From Aristolochia californica (taxonomy: Eukaryota; Streptophyta; Magnoliopsida; Piperales; Aristolochiaceae): a DNA stretch of 64,000 bases. Below are positions 21,922 to 33,900 of this stretch, piece after piece; the first letter of the stretch is position 1, and every line of letters starts with the position of its first letter. The notes beneath the pieces were generated by a model that saw nothing but the letters and a program-made list of their open reading frames with translations, ran no database searches and was not told the origin of the DNA. The position numbers and the translations under genes are program-made. The stretch covers positions 25,207,137 through 25,271,136 of the forward strand of contig JARWKL010000014.1 of assembly GCA_029961685.1 (NCBI GenBank), given 5' to 3'.

Positions 21922-24900
21922 CTAAAATCGTGTAAAAGAAAACCTGTTATCTTGATCTTAGAGTAGCAGTGGGACAGATGCAGTATTGTACAGAATTTGT
22001 TTCTTTTTCCTTTTTCTGTTTTTAACGAGTTTCAGAATGTTAAAATATCACACTGAACTTAACAGGAATAAAGTACCAATTGTAACAAAGATTGCTGCTG
22101 CCCCTGCATTTCTATATCAACCACCTTTCGGCCTGAGATTAGTTGCAACAAAACGATTCCAAATGCATAAACATCAGTTCTAACCGACACAATACCATTC
22201 TCCACATACTCAGGAGCAAGGTACCTAAAAGGGTCAAGGTGAGCTGGCAACTTAAATTAGAGAATTAGAGAAATAAAAGAAACTTGGATATTGGCAATGA
22301 GATTTCTTACCCTAATGTTCCTAGTACCCTTGTATGCACCTGGTCAACATTTGTCTTCCATTTGGCAAGGCCAAAGTCACCAATCTGCATAGAGAGGTTA
22401 TTGTCAACTGAAATACTGAGTAAAAACTTCATGATGTTTGGTAACAGTTAGGATTTAAGGAAATATATCACCATGTGAATATGCTCGGGTATAACTGACA
22501 GGCTCTGAAAGAAAGCATGTTTACAAGCGCACGAGGGCTACACTTGATGGCCTTTTTATGGCAAGTATGAGATTAGTCACCATAGACAAGTACATCCAGA
22601 ATGAGAAAGGTAAGATAAACAACAAGAACCTACCCAAGTGAAACAAAATTACCAAGGCATACAATAATAGCCACTATCAACAAGCAGACAAGATGGCCCA
22701 CAACACCTAGGATGAAGCACCATGGGCAATATGCCACTCACAATTTTAGGTAATTTTACACAATGGGATGATTGACACGATGTAGATGATAAAACTATGA
22801 AAAGACATAGAAGGCATATCAACCAACCATAGGAATAAAATCATGGGTAAGTAAAATGTTGCTTGGCCGCAAATCACGATGAACTATAGGACCTCCACGA
22901 CACTCTTCATGTAGAAAACGTAAACCCTTTGCTGTTCCGATGGCAATAGCAAATCTTCTGTGCCACTCAAGTATAGGGGCAGATTTACCTAAGGAGAGAA
23001 ACAAGAACTCAGACATAAAGATATCAGTAATAACATCTTACTTCCAGCAGTAATGAGTCCTTTGATAGAGGTACTCATACACACAAACACACACTCATCT
23101 ACTTGATTGGGCAAAAGTAAAATGTAGGCCCAGTATATATCTTTCATGTCCATTTTTCATGTCAGCAGAACTTACTTGATAAGTGCCACTCAAGAGATTT
23201 ATTGCAGAGGTACTCATACACCAAAATATTGCGATTCTCCTCTGAACAATAACCCAACAACATTACAATATTTTTGTGCCGAGCAAAGGTAAGGATATGT
23301 ACTTCAGAGCAAAATTCAGGATATCCCTGTGAACTTTCTTGTTTTTGGATCTTGGCTGCAATAACGTGCCCATCTTTAAGTCTTCCTTTATATACATGAC
23401 CAAATCCACCTTCTCCTAATAAGTTCTCCCTTGAAAAATCAGATGTGGCTGCTTGAATTTCAGACAGTTTGAATTTCATTAACTCCAGAATATATGGAGG
23501 ACCACAACTGACGCATAGAATTGGATTGCCTGAATATTTATGTCAAAGAATATCATTGTGTGGAATGATGGAACTTTCTTGGGACTCCTGGTAACATTAA
23601 ATTTTAAAATTGAAAGGAAACATTACTGACCAGGTTTCTCTTGGTTTGAAGAACTACTCTCATGGTACACCAGGCTCCGCTGCTTCGCTACTATGTGGTT
23701 TGGTGACAACAGTGAGCTGAATCTAAGTGAGTAGCAGCTGTCTTGGGAACTTACAGCTCCAGAATAGCTTCCGTAAGAAACAACTGTGTGGCTACCATCT
23801 CCACTTACTGACATATTTAAGATAGGTTCAACAGATCTTGAAAGAGAGTAGAATTTCTGTTCTGAAAGCTCAGCTTCATTTGAGGTTATGAGAAAAGAAC
23901 GAACAACTTCCACTGACAAGCTATCATAAATCAAGGCAACCTTGCATGGAATATTTCTTGTGAAAAATTTCATGTCCTTTCTTAGATGCCTGCTCAGATT
24001 TTGTCATCCAGTTAATAAAAGACAAAGGGGAAACATCAAGTGGACAAAAACATCAAAATTTGAGTTATCAGATTCCTTAGAACTACCAAATGAGCCATAT
24101 AAAGGAAACAACCAGTTAACATTATAAAATACTGAAATATGAACCATATACTCAGAAGATGCAATATAGTGCTCCAGTATCAATGCCAAATGTTCTAGTC
24201 AACTTTGCTGCTTTTGCTGTGGGCCTGATGGCAATGATTAATCAATTCCCAAAAGTTCATATTAGATCTCACTTTAGAGTTATCCAAGAAGGCCAAATTC
24301 ATAACTTTATCTGAAATTAAGAGACTAAAGAAGCCAGAAATGACTGCTGAAAGAAACAAATTTAGTTTGCCAATGTTGAAAGACACCATCACCTCGAGCC
24401 AGAACCAAGTATGCAAATACTTAATCCATTCCTTGCTTTACAGAAGAAATCTTGACACCAGTAAGTTTATTTGATTCAAAGTAACTCAAGGTTCTGTCAC
24501 GTAACGGTGATTACCTTTACTACTATGCAAGCAGAACTACAGTTAACAAGAAAATCACAATGTTGAGGTACTCTTTTTTGACATGATAAAGTCAACCACA
24601 AGCATATTTTGACTTTCATGTGATGTAGCATTAGATGGTGATTTAAGAGAAAAAAACTTGTTCCAAATGAGGAAAAATAAAATATATTCAAAGGGCTCAA
24701 AGCCATGCAAAACAACTTAAATCTGCTAAAAAGGAAAAAAAATGGGGAAAGTAAGCATAATTCTTATAATCCATAGAGTTTTCTAATTTAATTTATTTTA
24801 TTATTAGTAGTTTCCTGGATTAAAAAGTTGTTTTTATTTTGTGCTAATTATTATCACCCCCTGGAGAGATGCCAAAATTACTTTCAAGTCCCACTCCATG

Positions 24901-27900
24901 AAACAGTAAACTACTCTCACTTCCTTATTTCAGAAATTCTTCTCTTACCCCCTTTTTCTTCTTTTTCCTACAAAAGTAACAAATTTCCCTTAACTTAAGA
25001 ACTAAAACTATTTTAAACATGGGAATCACAGGTGCTGGGCCTCACCCTGATTTTTCTCCCCTTATTTAAGGTGGGTGAGAGGGTGCGACAGGGAGCTCCC
25101 ACCCCATTGCACAAAGGGAAAAGACTCTCTGCCTCCCTCTTCTCATTGCAAGGGAAGGCAGCAGAGAGGAGCCTCCAGAAGGGGGAGAGGTTCGAACCCC
25201 AGCCTCCTGCCCTACAGCCCCTGACCCAACTCTGGCAAATCACTGGCATCCGTAGACAGTGTAGGGATGCAAGGTTGCCAACCTCCCCCTCTTTTGAGAA
25301 GAAAGGGGAGAAAGGCCCCCTTTCCATTTTGTATGGAAGGAAGGTAGGCTCTTTGTCGAAGGACAGGAATTAAGACAGGACCCACTAGTGGTGGGTTCCT
25401 AATTTTAAAAATAACTCAAATTCTAATAATTAGAGTTATCTTTGTCTTATCTTAAAAAAAATAAAAAAGGTGTTAGAGAAGAAATTTTGAAATCAAGGAG
25501 GTTAGCTTAATTTTGGCACTTCCTAGGGAGCATGAGTAACTAACCCTTTATTAATTTAGAAAGTGTTTTCTAGGAAGTTTGTCCCTAGAGCATTTTCTTT
25601 TCACTTTAGAAGCTTCCTATTTCACATAAGTTTCTTTCTATTTGGACTCTCTTATTTTATAATGGTTTCTTTCATGAAGTATTTCCCTCGAATAGAGGAA
25701 CCCACAAATTAGGAGAAGACCTTCTTAGTAAGAAGCCAAGAGGAGATTTGGCCCGACACACGATCCGCGGATTCACATTTAGCATCAAAACGCATGCGGT
25801 TGCATTCATTCTTGAGGCCCCACGGAATAAAAGCAGTACAAGCAGAGAACATCAACTTTCCCAACCCTGGGAGGGGAATACCAGTGAGTATTTTGCTGAA
25901 GGGTGATCAGATCCGCCGACATACAGAATTGCAGCCCTACCTTGCAAAGGATGGAGGTCCACACTATCTACGAGAAAGAGCACTGAAGCGGGATATGACT
26001 GGTAGTTTCATCTTCCGTATTGCAAAAAGGACAAACGAGATCAATAGAAGGGTGGCCTCTCCGTCTAAGCACATCTGCCATGAGGATTTTATTTAGGCAG
26101 GCACTCCACATGAAGAATTTTACCTTTGGTGGAGCACAAAGGCGCCACATGAAATATACCTCGTGCTCCCTTTGAATTACTAGTTTCTAGAAGAGTTGTT
26201 ATGTCTAATTATGTAAGTACAATCCTCAAGCAAATCAAAGTTTCATTTAGTAAGTTTTGATGTTTAATAGATATTCACTCTGTATCTGAAACTTCAATAT
26301 CAAGCATAACAGAGCTAGTTGGTAAGTTATAGTATTCTAGGAGAGCGATTTAGGTGATTTTTTCACTTAACATGCGCCAATTGCGATTTGGCGTAACGTG
26401 TGCCATCAACGATCATATAGTGCGCCATAAGCGATCGTATCGTGTGCCGTAAGCGATCGTATCATCCGCCGAACATTTTGAAATTACTAACATGCGCCAA
26501 AACCCCAAAATGCGAGAGAGAGCTCCCCCGACGGTCATCGTCCCTACGGTCGGTAACCGGACCACTCCCGACAACCACCACCACACAGACAAGGCCACCG
26601 CAAGCATTTCCAACTCCGGTAGAAGACACGATGATGCTGCAACGAGAAGAAGTAGAAGAAATGTCTCTCCATGGCGAGGAAGAAAAACCCACAAACGATC
26701 GGATCCGTCCTACCATCGCTCCAGCGAGCTTTCCGAGGCTCCAACGGAGGACTACGAAGCTTGCTATACGGCGGTCTCTCGCCGAAAGAAACGAAATAAT
26801 CTTTTCTGCTTCAGCTATAGAAAATGCAGAGTTACCGTTGAGAGAGTCGTCCGAAAATCTGGTCTAGTGATCCGTATCTCCTCGACCAACAGATCAAAAC
26901 TTTCATTCATCTGCGTCCCAGTAGAAGCGATCCACAACTTCAGGCTTCAATTCTAGAGAGCTACCACGAAAACTGAGAAATCCCGTGAACTCTGGTCACG
27001 GGACTCAATTTTCCTCTTCTCAGTGACTACCTTCTGTGCTCGCCGGGAATGTTGGGTCACCCACAGAAGAGGAACCTCCGTTTTGGCCAGATTGTTCATC
27101 CTTGAGGCCACAAACTCGGGTTTTGGCTAGAATGAGTTACCCACTGCACTCCAGAGCCTCTCCCTGGCACTAGATCTAGCAGAAGCACCAATCCTCCTCA
27201 GTGATGCCAGAGTAAGATTTCCACCTCTCCCGTTGTCACCTACCAGCGCCAATCCTCCCGTGCTCACAGGCAAAACAATTTTCCCCCTCCTGTTGTCACC
27301 TACCAGTGACGAGCTAGAGGTCAACAGAGACAGCTTCTACAGGAAGGACCCAGTGCCACCACTCGATACCCCAGCAACCCATAGATGGGAGATTTCATCA
27401 TTCCAGAGTCGGGTGAACAAACCCAAAAGTTTGTGGCAGCTCTCTAGTCAGAACAACACAAATACGACCCAGAAACCTGGGCCCTGATAGTGGAACTTGT
27501 CAAGGTGATGGGCATTGTTTTCACGGAGCCTCTCCCGGGAGATATCCACCCATCTGAAAAGTCAAAGAAGATGAATAATGATCAATGATTATTCTCTCCT
27601 GGAATACTAATAGAATTGGGTCCTTGCGTCGTTGCGCCTCCATTCGAGACCTCCTTGCCTCTACCAAGGCAAATGTTGTTATTCTCCAAGAAACCAAGGC
27701 GGCTTCTCTTCCCCTTGGATACATCCGCCAGTTGTGGCACCTAAAGGCACCCGGCTGGGCTTCAATGGATGCAGTGGGATCGACTGGCGGTATCCTGCTG
27801 ATGTGGGACACCAGTACTATTGAGGTGCTTGATCGTTCCTGTTCCGCCGGGGACTAAATGATGAGGAATCGTTGGCTTTTTGCTCTCTCCTCTCCAAACT

Positions 27901-30900
27901 CATCAGTACAATTATCCGGGAGCATTCGGTTAATAAGCTGATTTGGAAGCCCACCAATAATGGCCGATTCGTTGTTACTTCTGCTTACTCTCATATTAGA
28001 AAGCAAGATTACAGTATGCATGAACACAAGGCGAATCTGGCTTGGAAACTCTCGGCGCCAAGCAAAATCAAATTTTTTGTGTGGTCCGCCATCAGAGAAC
28101 AGATTCTTACTTCGGACAACCTTCATAGAAGAGGCTTCACCGCCCCTAATCTTTCTTGTCCCCTTTGTGGTGAGTGCGAAGAGATAGTCCAACATGTCCT
28201 CTTACATTGTGGATTTTCGTGGTAAGTCTAAATGAAGATTTTCAAAAGATTGGGCTCCAAGTGGGGCTACAATAGGACCTGTTTGGCACCTTTGAGATGG
28301 TTTGAGGGATTCACCTTCCTCGGCTGGGCAAGTTAATACTTTCGGCCTGTCTTGCGCATGTTCCATGGTGCATTTGGCTTGAGCGAAACAACCGGAGATT
28401 CAACTCCAAAGCTAGCACCCCAGACAACACGACTTCTCATGCCGTTGGCCTCATCTCGAGCTGGCTTCATACAAGGAAGGATTTTGCCACTCTATCGGGG
28501 GTTTCCCTTTGGGAAATTGGAATTTGATCGTTCATATGTCTGCCCCTTGTAGAACTCCGAGTATGGCCATCTAGGATCCTCCCCCTTGCGACTGCATTAA
28601 GCTGAATTTTGATGGTAGTACTATTTGGGAAATTGGAATTTGATCGCTCATATGTCTGGCCCTTGTAGAACTCCGAGTATGGCCATCTAGGATCCTCCCC
28701 CTTGCGGCTGAATTTTGATGGTAGTGCTATTATTCCAAAGATAGCTCCCCCCCTTGGCCCCACTGGCCCATCATTGATAGTATTGCTGACATTGTATCTT
28801 CTACTCATTGTAATTGGAATCTCCTTCCTAGATCAACCAACTCTTTGGCTGACAAATTGGCAAAATTCAGAACTTCCCAGCAATCTCTCATTGTTTGGGA
28901 AGGCTTCCCTCCTTTGTTAATTGCTCTTTTGAGCTTTTGTCTTAATAAAAATCAGCATCATTTAAAAAAAAAAAAAAAAACATCGAGCATAACAGCCTAT
29001 GGGGAGATATGGTTAGGTTCTATCTTCAGCCTTAGGGTACCTAGTGGAGGAAGGATGGCGTTACTTGCCTCCTATCCCCGATATGGAAATCAATTCAAAA
29101 GCTCCTCCCAATATTCAGAGATGCAACTTCCTTTCACACAGGCAATGGAAGGACCTTCCTCTTTTGGTCGGATGATTGGTGCGGCCCCCACCCCCTCTCC
29201 GTGGATTTCCTGGGGCTCTCTAGGGTGGCGAGGGACCTCTCTTGCTCAGTAGCCGATTCTTGGAGAGATTGCTCATGGAGTCTCACGTTTCGTCGGGGAT
29301 TAAATGATGAGGAAACTTTGGCTTTTTGCTCTCTCCTCTCCAGACTCAGCAGCATTACTATTCGTGAGCATGCAGTTGATAAACTAACATGGAAGCCCAG
29401 CATTAATGGCCGATTCGCAGTTGTATCTACCTACTCTCACATTAAAAAGCAAGATTACATCATGCATGAGCACAAGGCAAAACATGGAAGCTCTCAACGC
29501 CTAATAAAATCAAATTCTTCTTGTGAACGACCATCAAGGAATAGATCCTCACCTTTAACAACCTCCATAAAAGAGGTTACACAGCCCCACGATCGTACTT
29601 GTCCCCTTTGTGGTGTGCAACGAGACAGTCCAACATGTTCTCTTACATTGTATTTTTCTTGGCAAGTCTGGATGAAGATATTTCAGAAGATTGGACTCCA
29701 AATGGAGCTACATCAGGACCTTTTTGGCACCTATGAGATGGTTATGAGGATCCGCCTTCCTAGGTTGGGCAAGATAATTCTCTTGGCATGTCGTGCACAT
29801 GTCCCATGGTGCCTATGGCTCGAGCGAAATAACCTGAGATTCAATTCCAAGGCTAGCACCACGGATAATACAATTTCTCAGGTAGTGGGCCTTATTTTGA
29901 GTTGGTTACATACTAGGAAAAAGTTTGTCTCTCTATCATGTGTTTCCCTTCGGGAAAATTGAGGTTTGATCGCGCATATGGCGGGCCCCTGCAGGAATCC
30001 AGTTATGGCCACCCGGGATCCTCCCCCTTGCGACTGCATCAAACTCAATTTTGATGGTAGTGCTTTAGGCTATCCTGGGCCGGCTAAAGTTGGTGGTGTT
30101 TTCAGAGACAGCAGTGGAGACCAATTCTATCCTATGTTGTGCCGGTGGGTATTGCTGATTCAAATACGGCCGAAGTGAGTGCTCTTCTATTTGGCCTCCA
30201 AATCTTCAAAGAGCGTCTCCATGGCAAGCTGCTTATCAAAGGAGACTCAAAGACTGTCATCAGCTGGTGTTCTAAAGATAGCTCCCCCCCTGGCGCCACT
30301 GGCCAATCACTGATTGTATTGCTGACATTGTGTCATCCATTCATTATAATTGGAACCTTGTTCCTAGATCAGCCAATTCTTTGGCTGATAATTTGGCAAA
30401 ATTCGGAACCTCCCAACAATCTCTCATTGGTTGGAAAGGGGGGACGTTTGAACTTTCTCTTAATAAAATTCAGCATCATTTAAGAAAATAGATATAAACT
30501 CTGTAAGAGGGGTCAATTAATTACCCTCTCCAGTCCTTGGTCAGGACATTCTTTTGTCAACAGTCAATAAAGTTCTGTTGAGTTTTCAATTTCTTTATTG
30601 AAGTTGTCGCGTGTGTGATTTCGCAAATCTTAACCAAGTTCAAAGTTATAAATTTAGCACAAACAAATTGTAAGTGCTAACTTAGCACTATTACTTCTAT
30701 TCTTTCAACAGGGTGCACCATCATGCATTGGATTGGGAGGAAACATTTAAAGGTAATATCATGACTTTCTGAGACATTTTGATTATGCAGCTTGTTATCT
30801 GCCAAACTGCATTTCTGTATCTTCAAAGCTCTTCCAACTGACAGTTCATTAGTCATGAAACCCAAGGTATCCATACCAAATACTAGTCCTCCTTCATGAT

Positions 30901-33900
30901 CAAAGACTTTTTAGAGAAACACTTCAGTGTACTTCAGTTGGCAATCTCAACAATGGCGATTAGTTCGGCTCGGGATTGCTCCTCTCCTTCATGGAGGCTT
31001 TATCATTGCTTTGATGGATTTGTCAACATCGTTTCTTGACTTAGTATCTATTGGATGCAGCCATCTTTACAAAGCCAACCATTTTAGCTTACTTTCTCCA
31101 GAACACCTTGATTCCATGGAGCCAGCTCCCCCCTAGAGATTTTCTTGGTTTCAATGTATTTCGTCTCTTTCTTTTGTTTTTTCTGTTGTACCTTTCAAGA
31201 TTATTTCATGGGTTTTACCATCCAAATGAAATAAAACAATATCATAATTAGGATATTCAAAAGCGACCAATAAGTAAAAGTTCAGATGTTACAACTATAG
31301 TTACAATCAAGATGCCAGAGCAGATATGACAAATCCTAAGATATAAATTAGTTTTTCATTTCCTTTTTCAGCCTCACATAGTCAAAGTTGATAATTGGTA
31401 TCTTACTAGGACCGACAACAAGATACGAGTTTGTACCGATCAATTATAACCCAAGTTGATTTACAAGACACAGCCTCTTGCAAAATGACTTTCTTGGCTG
31501 GAGTGCCTGCTGTAATTTTGACTTCAATGTGGACCTGAAGTACAATCAGAGAGAGTTCTTGGAGCTCAGCACAGAAATGCAAAAATGAGTAGAAGGTATA
31601 AATTAAATGATCATCAGAAATCAGAAATTAAAATGGACGCAAATAATATAAAAAAGCTATTTCACCTGAAAAATAGAATGTTTTTCATAATTTGTAACAC
31701 AATAACAAAATTTAGCCACCTTAGGCAAACAGAAAACTAAGATCTCTTCCCATCAGGAACAAAAGAGGAATAAAATGAAAAAAGCATAGGTAGGATTTCA
31801 AGAACAATGCTTCCTCTGGACCCAAAAAGTAGAAGGCAGAATTATATACCCCTTCATTTTGACATTGTGCTGCACTTTGATGAAGCATATTCACATAAAC
31901 ATCAACTTTCTTGGAGACTTCATCTTCTAAAGCTCGAGCATTGGTCCCAAATAAAGAATCAAGGCATGGTTTGGTTTGATACCCCACTAAATCATGGAAA
32001 CCAATGCTATTATAGTAAGCTGATGTGAACCAAAAAGGAAGAGTTAACAAAACATAAAATGCAATTTAGATTGATTTGAGAGAGCCGTAACATGTGCTTC
32101 AGGATTTCTACAATGACTCCAGCTTGATAATAGCCATAACTTATTCTTTCCGGTTCCACAGAGGAAGGAAGTGAAGTTTTTGTTAATCTCCAAATATGGC
32201 CTTCTTAGATGTCTTGTTAATTACAACATCATTGGAGGTATATCATTTTTTTTTAATCTACATAGAATTTCTCAAACAAAATTAACAAGGGGTTCACTTC
32301 TCTCATCTTCCTAGAGACTGGGAAAAGAAAGGGAAGGCTTTACCTCCCCTTCCTTCAATCATCTAATGAAACATCACAACTAGGTAAGTGGGCAATGTGT
32401 TACTTGTGTATTGACAGGAAGACACTACAAAACACTTGGGTGATTAGTGCACTTAGAAAGTACATCACCCAGGGAAAGAAAAGTGAAAGTGAATTCTAGG
32501 GTGATCTACTTTCACTAGAAAATATATTTTTTTATGTTAGTGTGGCCTACAGAAGGTACAGTAGAAGGTAGATTTTTGTGTTAGTATAACATTATGATAA
32601 GTGCAGATGGAATTCATTGATAAAATAGATTTATGAGAAAAGAGAGCATTCATGCTATTGTAAGTCATTATACGTTATAAATATTTTAATTAGTTGACAT
32701 AAATCTGGTATTGACCACTCTGGTTATAAAATAACTTTTTAATTTGATATCATAAATTTGACTCTTAAAGATAATTTAGATGTTAATATAATTAAACTAA
32801 TTTAATTAATAAAAATAAATTAAATAAGCAATGATATAAATTAATTTAAAGTAATAGTTTAATTTTTAATTAAATAACAAGAATTTAAATTTTTTTCTTA
32901 TAAATTAAATTCATCATTACTTTATTTAAAAACAATCATAAAATTTTCAGGTAATTTATATAAAAATTATAGAATAATAAAATTTTATTTTATCAAATAA
33001 GCGTAATTTAAAATTAGATATATAATATTTTTTTATAATATTTAAATTAAATTTATTTTGACAAAAAAATGAACTAAATAGCATGAATTTGAATTTTGAA
33101 ACAAAAAATTAAATTCAAAATTACTTAGTATGATTAAGCAATAATAAAAAAAATCTAATTACAAATTATGAAATAATAAAAATAAAAAAGAAAAAGGAAG
33201 AAGGAAAAACGACAAAAGAGCAATGTGCAAACATATGAAAGCAACCAACGATGGAAAATGAAATTCCAACCTGAGAGGTGGAATTTCACATTTCATCGTT
33301 TGGTTAAGAAAAGGGGTGATTCACTTTTTTTAGGTGAAGTGAATTCCACCCCGACTCTTCATGTTGAATAATTTTTTTAAGCCACTTTCTGTATAAAAAA
33401 TGAATTACCCCAAACATGCTATATGTTGGGAGCCAGATCATGTTGAATAAATGTTCCCAAATTCAATTAACACCTGTACATCTTCAACTACACCAGGTGG
33501 CTCCCATTGAAGCTTACCCTATAATCATGGATCTTGCTCAATTATTTAGAGGCAAAGCTGGTCAGAAGGAAAGATAAATTTTTTACAAACTTTTCCAATG
33601 AAAGACTTGTCAAATGCATGCTCAAAGCTCTGTCGTCTGCCGTAAAAGAGATGCAGAAAATATCATAACTTTGTCAAACTGTTTATCATAAAAAAAGATT
33701 TAAAAAATAAGAGAAAAAGAACATTCGATCTTACCAATATTTTTAAAACTAGAAGACATCTCCGATCTGATCAGTTGAACAAATTTGAACCGACTAGAAA
33801 ACAAGGACAGGTAAAACCAAAACATTGAAAAGAATAAAATTATTTATAACAGGAAAGAAAGGAATCCATTAAGCACTAACTGGGATGTGGAAGACTGTGC

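Larger units (their letters stand above)
26313..28981 (+). mobile_element. Internally deleted LINE inserted in the outer LINE
   Basis: It starts in a GC-rich 5' region (26440-27230), carries the end of ORF1 and the start of ORF2, then jumps at about 27838 from the endonuclease to the C-terminal part. It ends with aataaaaatcagcatcattt and poly-A (28964-28980). It is flanked by atcaagcataacag (26299-26312) and atcgagcataacag (28982-28995), a 14-bp target duplication with one mismatch. It is younger than the outer LINE. Confidence 0.8.
26285..30486 (+). mobile_element. 5'-truncated LINE (outer), split by a second LINE
   Basis: The outer LINE consists of 26285-26312 and 28982-30486, together about 1.5 kb, and ends in cagcatcatttaagaaaa. 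It is flanked by aatagatattcactctgta (26266-26284) and aatagatataaactctgta (30487-30505), a 19-bp target duplication with two mismatches. Its 5' start (tctgaaacttcaatatc) corresponds to 18597 onward in the LINE at 18543-20145. It is antisense to the kinase gene, in intron 3. Confidence 0.8.

Noticed and set aside
26442..26956. 141- and 154-codon plus frames
   Set aside because: Overlapping frames in the GC-rich 5' region of a LINE. They could be ORF1 N-terminal remains, but I see no ORF1 motif before about 27440.
32419..32560. CACTACAA motif as the end of a CACTA transposon
   Set aside because: No inverted partner end or 3-bp duplication was found, and the motif is short enough to occur by chance.
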